Shown here: positions 45,001 to 54,000 of the stretch, piece after piece
Layout of the letters: each line of letters begins with the position of its first letter
Numbering within the stretch: position 1 is the first letter of the stretch
DNA from: Trichobilharzia regenti
Taxonomy: Eukaryota > Platyhelminthes > Trematoda > Strigeidida > Schistosomatidae
DNA length: 64,000 bases
Reading direction: 5' to 3'
Assembly: GCA_944472135.2 (NCBI GenBank)
Contig: OX235262.1
Location: forward strand, 64,232,887 to 64,296,886
Made by a program: the position numbers and the translations under genes
The notes under the pieces: generated by a model
Seen by the model: the letters and a program-made list of their open reading frames with translations, nothing else
What the model was told of the DNA's origin: nothing
The model's database searches: none

Positions 45001-48000
45001 GGGCACGTTTGGAAAAAAATTTATTGTTCATAATCATATCAATTGTAATCACACGACTTTGAAACTTGAATTTTATAGTTTTCTTTGTCCTCTCCTATTT
45101 GTCGTCGTTGGGATAGTAGAATTTTCCAGATATCTGGGACGGGTGTTGAATCTTTCCTATTACATGTATTTGCAGTCGATTCGATAAACAAAGCTTCTGT
45201 TATCAATCTCTCCCTCCACCCTGTGACATTAGATTAGATTTTAAAACTGTCATCCTATCCCATTTTATTGTATGGTTGTGTGTAAATGCATGTAATGCTA
45301 CAGCTGAACTATTCTCTGGATTTATTATCTTATTTGGGTCAGCCAATCTAGATTTTGCTTTTTACGTTGCAATCTAGCATTGGAAGCTCCCGTTCCTGAC
45401 TTTCCAATTCATAAGTGAATTGAATTGCCTCAACCTTCAAGTTGATGTGTTCAAAAAAATCTATCTATATTTTGTGTTCTAAGTACAGTGAATGTGTCAT
45501 CTACATACATCATCTACAAAAATATGGTGGAGATATGTAGATGACACATTCACTGTACTTAGAACACAAAATATAGATAGATTTTTTCGAACACATCAAC
45601 TTGAAGGTTGAGGCAATTCAATTCACTTATGAATTGGAAAGTCAGGAAGGGGAACTTCCAATGTTAGATTGCAACGTAAAAAGAAAAGAAGATGGGAAGT
45701 TAAACACTAGTGTTTACAGGAAACCCACACATTCAAACAGATATTTGGACTTCCGATCGTCCCATCCTATGTCAGTAAAAATAGGATTGGTGAAATGTTT
45801 GAGTGACAGAGCACAAAAACTAAGTAGTACCAAGGGAAATCTAGGACAGGAACTGATACACATAAAAGAAGCCTTGAAAATTAACAACTATCCTGATAAA
45901 TTAGTCAGGAAATATGTAAGGAAATGTAAACATAAAATAAGTAATGATAGTAGCGATAGTGATAGCAATAATAATGCTAACAATAATAATAATGATAATA
46001 ATAATAGTAATAATAATGGTGATAATAATAATGACAATAATATTAATGACGACACCAACAATAAGGAATCTAATTATCAGTAGTAATTTCATACAAGGAA
46101 GGAACCTCAGAAACTTACTCATAATTCTTAACAAGTCAGGAATAAAAGTGGCTGGCATTCAAACCACCCACAAACTCAATTAGAAACGAGCTTTGTCGAT
46201 TAAGGGATCAATCCTGTGGAGCCTTTAAAACAAAACAATTTAGTTTATCTAAGACCCTGCCTACAATGATTGTCAGGTCAAATACATAGGTCAAACTAGT
46301 AGGACAGGGGCAGTCAGACTAGAAGAACACAAAAACCTAGCAAAATCTAGATTGGTTGACCCAAATAAGATAATAAATCCAGAGAATAGTTCAGCTATAT
46401 GATATCGACGCCGTCAAGTCATTCATCATCGTCAGCAAACAAAGAAACAAGAAGATGCTTGCAATTGCAGAGGCTTGTGCAATTCGAATTTACAAACCAG
46501 CTCTCTGTATACAAAAGGAGATGGTCGTCACTCTGAATCTACCATGGTAATACGCTTTACTTATTATTCTCTACTTGTTATTACTATTATTCTACCTCTT
46601 ATTATTATTATTTTGGTTATTATTACTATCATTATTATTATTCTTGATTCACTTAAATCTATGCTTTATCCGTAAGATTATCTTAACTCACTTCAACACT
46701 ATTAAAATTTATTATAACTATTACTATTGATATTAGTCTGTTTGCAATTCTCGTTATATTCCCTAATGACTAATTGTTTATCTAAGTGATGTAATTAAAG
46801 CGTAATGCAATTTATCTTAATTTCGATCTCTCATACTCTCTCTCGCCTTATCTATTTGAACATGACCTGTAAAACATTCGCACGTGTCTTTCTGCATGAT
46901 TAATTCAATGTAGATTATTTACTTATCAGTCTTATATATCCCAATGTAATTTCAAAAGTATATATATATCCGTGTATGTAGAGTATTCAGCTGACGAGTT
47001 CTACCGAAATTTGATGAATTCATTAAATCCTGCTTTATTAACCTTTATTGCTTGTTTTAAGTTCAGCCATAGCATTACATGCATTTACACACAAACATAC
47101 AATTAAATGGGATAGGATGACAGTTTTAAAATCTAATCTAATGTCACAGGTGGAGGGAGAGATTGATAACAGAAGCTTTGTTTATCGAATCGACTGCAAA
47201 TACATGTAATAGGAATGATTCAATACCCGTCCCAGATATCTGGAAAATTCTACTATCCCAACGACGACAAATAGGAGAGGACAAAGAAAACTATAAAACT
47301 CAAGTTTCAAAGTCGTGTGATTACAATTGATATGATTATGAACAATAAATTTTTTCGAAACGTCATCCAGTAAATAATACTGTTTCCCTCACTGTGTGAT
47401 ACATCTAATAAACAAACTAATATGGAAAGGAAATGTGGTCTTGTTTTATTCAGCCATTCCATTATACTGTCGGTATTTTGTTACGTAAGTATGCTGTTAC
47501 ACTTTAGGTTGTCCTTTTTCAAACAGGTTGACTTCGATGTCTCTGTGAATATATCCCCACTATTGCAAATGAATAATGATAGCAGTAAAAAGAAAAGCCA
47601 TTTCAGAGGTTGTCAGACAGCTAGCAGCAAGCCTGTAAACAATCCTTCAGTATACTGTAGATCTTATTCAATAGATTTTGATGAGATCTCATCATCTCAG
47701 TATGTGAATATCAGTTGTCTTGAATCAAGTGAATATTTGATGTCACAGAAATTGTAGTAATTAAAATATCCACCAGAAAATCATTTGTTTCATTTCAAGC
47801 AGAAAAAATTTGACGTTTGCATACCGATTTTAGGTAGAAAAGTAAGACAATATATTTCATAATGAGTAAGCCCACGAAGTTCTTAAAAGAGACTGCATTC
47901 TCTTTTTAAAGACAAAGCTAGTGAACTAACAACATTACTTCCTTATGAAATTGCGTAAGTACTTTTGGCCTGTTTACTGGTGAAATCTATACACACATGA

Positions 48001-51000
48001 AAGAGGAATGTTTGGCGATCTTTATAGCATACAATTTTCACATTATGAGGTTTTACTTGGGTTTGGACTAATTTCAAAGCAGATATTGTTGTGAACCAAC
48101 TTCATTTAAAGAAACACTGAAAACCAGGAAGCAGCAGCCAGCTGTTTCTTCTTAGCTCGGGACTCTACATCAGTATACACGTGTGACTTCACCAAGGATC
48201 ACACCCGGGAGTTAGAATTGATAGGTCACTTGATCCCAACCCGTTGGTTAAATAGTACACAAGTTGGCTTAGTAACGAGAAAGTACTGAGTTCAATCCCT
48301 AGTGTGGTCATCAATGCATACTGCTGAAAAGTTCTAAGATAGGATGAAACATCTATCCGGTGCTCTTTGGTTTCCAATGATCCTCTAACTATTGTTAGTT
48401 TATAGTGAAATCTATATTGAAATAGTATGCATTGCTGAATGGTGCTCAGATATTTATTTGTTTAGAGCAAGGTTATTCACTTTGTTTTGTGATAGATATG
48501 TGCTGTAATTGAAAGATATTAGACTGGTAATATTTTCAGTATGTATGACTTCAAAATGTAGCCTGTTTCTTGTCAAAAGGTTGATAGAAAAATTCTTCAA
48601 ACGACTAAGACAGTTATGGTACTTATTATGTGCAAAAAGCTTCTGTCTACCTTGAAGCCCAATGGTAACTGAAGATAACTAGTGATAACTAGGGCAATAC
48701 AAGCTACCAGTGAGTGAATTCTTCAGCTGTTAGTGTGTATATCATTTAAAAAATTCAGGCTTCTTCAAAATAGTGGTTTTAAAAGGGACGAAAGTGTTGT
48801 GACATACTTTCACCTTGTATAAATAATTTCAAAAATGTATTCTTTAAACTATAAATATGATTTAGATTATCGACATGCAAAACACCTTTGAAAGACTGAT
48901 ATACATCTGTGTCTGCAGTCACCCTTTCAGGTGAAGTCTATGATGCAATAGAGGTTTTTTGTATAAATGATAGCGGAGTTGTGAAAAATGTGTAATTTAA
49001 AATAGTGCTGAAATACGCCATTCTAGGTTACTTAATCCTATCGCTTCGATTTGCTTTACTAGACATATTCTAATCTACCTGTCTGCAATAGAATGCTACA
49101 GCTTGATTTTCTTTTAAAAGACAAAAATACAACACAGTGATTAGCAAGCATGTTTTTTGACTCCTTTGAGTTCTCAGTGGAACATAGGATTTCAAGTTTT
49201 AAGCTTTGAAGTTTCAGTCGCGGCGGTGCAAGCCTCACATTCAACCGTCCTTCTTCACTGGACTCACCACTAACTTGGTGAGGTTTATGAGTGAGTCAGC
49301 CGGGAATAGAATTCTGGACCACTTGGTTGACTGGCTAAAATTCTACCACTGAAACACCGACCCATTATACTTGTACATGAAATACCAACAATAATTTCCA
49401 CTTCATGTCATTTAATGTCTTTATTATACTGAATCTCTACAAGACACAACCAGTATTCGGACCAGTGATTAGCCACCATATATGAAATTATTGAATTGAA
49501 TTTTTGATTTTCCCGTCGATTGATTGGACCGAAGTGTTCGGTCTCAGGTTGACATGTCGGCTTCTTGTGCAGATGCTTCGACGATGTCTGAGCATTTAAT
49601 TAGTATACAATCGGTGAATGGTGGCTAGCAGTGGAATCCAGGATGCGCATTTCGTCTCATTTGGTACTCGTCATCCGGATGTCCTGCATTCCCCAGTGAG
49701 TGATAATGTTCCCACCGAGGCTCGAACCCAGCGCCCATAGTTTTAAACGCCAAAGCGTCATCCACTAGACCACTTTGGCCACGAGAGCCACCTCTTGTGC
49801 AATGTGTCATATTAATTATTGAATTGAATTTTTGATTTTCCCGTCGATTGATCGACTGGGTTCGAGCCTCAGTGGGAACATCGTCACTCACTGAGAAATG
49901 CAGGTACATCCAGCTGACGAGCCCCAAATAGGACGAAATGCGCATCCTGGATTCCACTGCTAGCCACCATCCACGAATTGTATACCATATATGAAAACCT
50001 TAATTTCACAACAAACAAATTCTCTTTCAAATAATTCACGAAATGACCAAAATTAATAAATGATTTGAGGAAACAAAATTTTGATACTTTACTGTAACTT
50101 CATGCAATGTGAAAACTTCTCAAGATCATATTAATGAAATAATCTCTTGATAAATTTTACCAATAATTTAATATGTTGATATAAAAGAGGAATGAAGATA
50201 AAACTGGAGAATTGTTTTCATTAAGGGGAAAATCACACTGAGACTGGTGTGAGTAATACTAAGACAATCTGGTGTCACTCATTCTCTACCGTTATCATTT
50301 GTTAATTCTTGTATTCTGCCTATTCTTCTCTATTACTGTCAATTAATCTTTCCTTGGCTACTTAAGAAAGACTTCGTTATACTAAAAGCTGACACTAGGG
50401 CAATTGGGGTGTAGTTAAACCAACTTGTTAATACTGCTGTAAATAGACATATAGACTCACGTAAGAAATTAGTGGATATTATCTTGTCAGACCTTAAGAA
50501 TCCTCTCTTTACACAACTATCCCCTTGCATCTCATCAAGTAGAGCTAAAAGCAAATATAGAAAACTTCACCCCCAGACGACTAAGTATAAAAACTCTGTA
50601 ATACCTTATTTAGTACATATTTTATGATGTGATGGGAAGTGTAAGGCATGAAAGTGCTAACTTACTTAGAAGTGCTAAGTTAACGGACCTTTTTATTCTT
50701 TCTATCATCTTTAATATTATCAATGTAAATGCCCCATTTCAATTATTACTACTGCAATGAGAAAATTGGATGCTATACCTCACTAAATGCTGAAAATTCC
50801 ATATTTGTATCTAGGGTACTATCTGGAATGGAGCTATTACTATTGTTATTTTTAACCATAATCCACTCGTAACGCGTAAAATGTCACGGGATTTTAAATT
50901 TCACAGAAGTTCTGTGTTATTCTGAGAGTTAATCAATTAGCCTTGGAGTTAGTAAACACTGAGTGTGACCTGATAACTGAATTTATTCTTATCTTTGTTC

Positions 51001-54000
51001 TAATTCTCACATATTTTCTCATATAAACATATGGATATTTGAATATTTTTTTAGTTAATGACCAATCTTATAAAAACAATGGATATCGGCGATACTTCTG
51101 TGAAGAAATATAATACACTTGCTTTTAGCCTAATATACTTTGTCCTGGGTAATCAATTAGTACCATTAGTCTGCATACTCCAAGTGTTATCATCAGACTA
51201 TGGAAATATGACCCAGTGGATTAAGTACTCAACTCGGGAGCAGTGGGTTTTGGGTCCGAATCCCACACCATCTACTGGAGTACTATTGTAAAAGCAGAAG
51301 GCAAGACAGAGAAGTAAACGTATATTTTACATTAGTCAATCCGCTGTCTTTATATCTATACAGTTTATATTCTTTAACCAATCACTGAGCGTGTGATTTT
51401 GGTTTACATTAAACGACTTGAAACAGAATGTTCAGATATACATAGTATTCTGTTGCTAATGCATTAAGAAAATAAAAGACAGATTCAGCGAAGAGAATTT
51501 TCCTTATCGACGAAATCCATACGTGATGACAATACCGACATGGAATTGATGACTAAAGAGTTCAGCAGCTGCCATCATGCCATCAAGTTCACGTCGGAAT
51601 CAGAGATTAACTCGTAATACCATTTTTTGGATGTTTTTCTAAAGAGGAGATCTGATGGTTCTCTTCAAAGATCGATCTACAGGAAACCAACATGGAATGG
51701 TCAGTACACAAATTTCCATAGCTCGGTCCCTTTGAGAAGAAAGAGAAATCTGATCCATTCCTTATCCTCAAGAATAAGGAGGATATGTTCAAGTGATACA
51801 ATCGATGGGGAACTGGAGCGACTCAGACAAGTTCTCATAGAGAATGGATATCCTCCAAGATTTATCGAGAAAAACATGAAGTTAAGAGAAAAGCCTGAAA
51901 GAATCCAGACGGTGCCGAAGAAACTGCTTTTTATGAGTGTTGAATTTAAAGGTGATACCGCAGCTGAGATGCCGAAGAATCGCTTATGCAGATCACTGAA
52001 GAAAGCCTTTTTTATGGCTAAGCTACGTATCAATTTCTACAGCCGACAAATGATCAACGGATGTGTGAATGATAAACTGCCGCTTTGGGCCACCTCAATG
52101 TGTGTTTACAAATTCACCTGCTCGTGTGGAGCTAGTTATATTGGCCGTACAAAGCGCACGCTTTCCAAACACATCTCTGAACATTATCCGGTATGGTTAG
52201 CAAAGGGACAGTGCAAGACAATTACTAGCTCGATTCTCGAGCATTTGGTGAACTCAGCCCACGTATGTAGGGGACTAATATTAGAGTTCACTAACATTAC
52301 AAATATAAAAATAATAATCCAAGTCAATGTAGTGTTAAATCACAATATATTACCAAAAATGCAGTGACGAGTTGTACCAACAAAAAGGATTACTTGGATA
52401 TGAAGTCTAAGTCCTCTGCTACAAATTATGTATATAATCCACGGGTACGTTAATTGTTTGGACTGCGTCTGCCGTGGCTGCTGTGTTCCGGTTGTAGAAA
52501 TGTCTTCGGTTGAGAGTAGTAGACTCCTACAATAAAACCGAAGTATGCAACACGGTGTGAGTTGAGCAAGCAAGCAGAAATAACCAGGGAGAAGACGAAG
52601 TCTCCAACACCAGAGTGTATTTTTCAAATGTACACGGAAGTTATATATATTTCAACAAGAAGCGTTTTAAACAAAAATTATGTACAATATCTCTAATTTC
52701 TACAAATAACCAAAAAGTGTACAATCACATTGTTACGTACTCCACACGTAGCTCCACCAGAGTCGTCTTTCAAGATCATCTACAAAGTGAAGTCAGTTGG
52801 TACAAAGGGCGTCAGGTTTCGGCTTTTGTGTATGGTGGAGGCGCTGGCAATTCAACAATACAACCCTGAACTCTGTATACAGAAAAAAAATTTGTCCAGT
52901 CTCTTATTCTATCTTGGCCTTAACCTCTTCACTAATCTTTCCCTGTAAAAAATTTTGATTTTTTCTTTTTAATTTTACTTTTAGTTTGTTTTTGCTTTAA
53001 TAATTAATTCACTATTATCAATCTCAAATGCTCCTTTTGTATATTTTCACACCCTCTTCACATTTGTTAAATTGACACTCAAATACCCTTATTCTCACTC
53101 AAGAGCAATTTTAACCTTATCAAACTTCTATCTTTGTGCCGTTGAGTATTATGTAATTTACAACTTTTAATTTTCACTTCTATAGCCACTTCTGAGTAAT
53201 TATACCAATTATGTCCCCCCATATTACTCAATAATAGACCATTATACATTTTCTAAGTATAAATACGACTGTACAGCCTCTGAAGATGATTTTGTCGGTA
53301 AAGAAAATTTTCTTTGCTGAATCTGTCTTTTATTTTCTTCATGATTAATGCATTACTGGACTGTGGGAATAATATTCCGTTGGAAGACAGTCTGTGTCAC
53401 ACCACAACAGAATAATTAGCCCTCGTGCAATAAGTGAAGCTCATATTCTGATATATGAAAAGTCTGTTCCGGCTAAATGAGTTTAAACAACAACAGTATC
53501 ATTAATAGTAATCCTCATCTTGTAAATGAACTGTAATTGCTGTACATGTTTCAGATCCGCTTGAAATTTGTTTATTTTTCTTTCTGTGTACATTTGGGGA
53601 GTCATTTATTTCTTACTATGAATCATTTTCGACACATTTCTGCTGTTACCTTCTGATTGCATCATAACAGTGCTTTTGACGGTATTCAGCTTAGATATCT
53701 CACAATTTAATGTTTGTAATTTAACCTTAAGGTTAATTTTCATATATAGTCATTTAATTTATGATTGGTGAATCGGTGGTTCAATGGCACAATGTTCGCC
53801 AATCATGTAGGCTATCTGTGGTTCGATTCCTGGCTAACGTACTCCTAAACATCCAGCTAACTAGTTAATGCTAAATCTGGGAAAAGGGAAAGTAGGCAAA
53901 CAGGCTAGCAACCCCACCTGGTAGAAAGAAACATCACATCTACTGCAACTTGAAGCCTGAAGTTTTATGTTCCATTTAGAACTCAGAATAATGAAATGAT

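Larger units (their letters stand above)
49493..49985. mobile_element. Sm-alpha-like SINE copies, inverted, with hammerheads
   Basis: A minus copy (49618-49805) has an A box ('tggtctagtggatgac'), B box ('gggttcgagcctc') and ribozyme region. A plus copy (49855-49985) starts at the B box and keeps the ribozyme and tail. The segment 'ttgaattgaatttttgattt' plus 'tcccgtcgattgat' occurs directly repeated at 49493 and 49820, bracketing the minus copy. The tail 'ggattccactgctagccacc' and the ribozyme identify the Sm-alpha type known from Schistosoma. Confidence 0.85.

Noticed and set aside
45901..46183. Ile/Val/Thr-rich frames on both strands
   Set aside because: They are translations of AAT/GAT triplet repeats in the PLE linker region.
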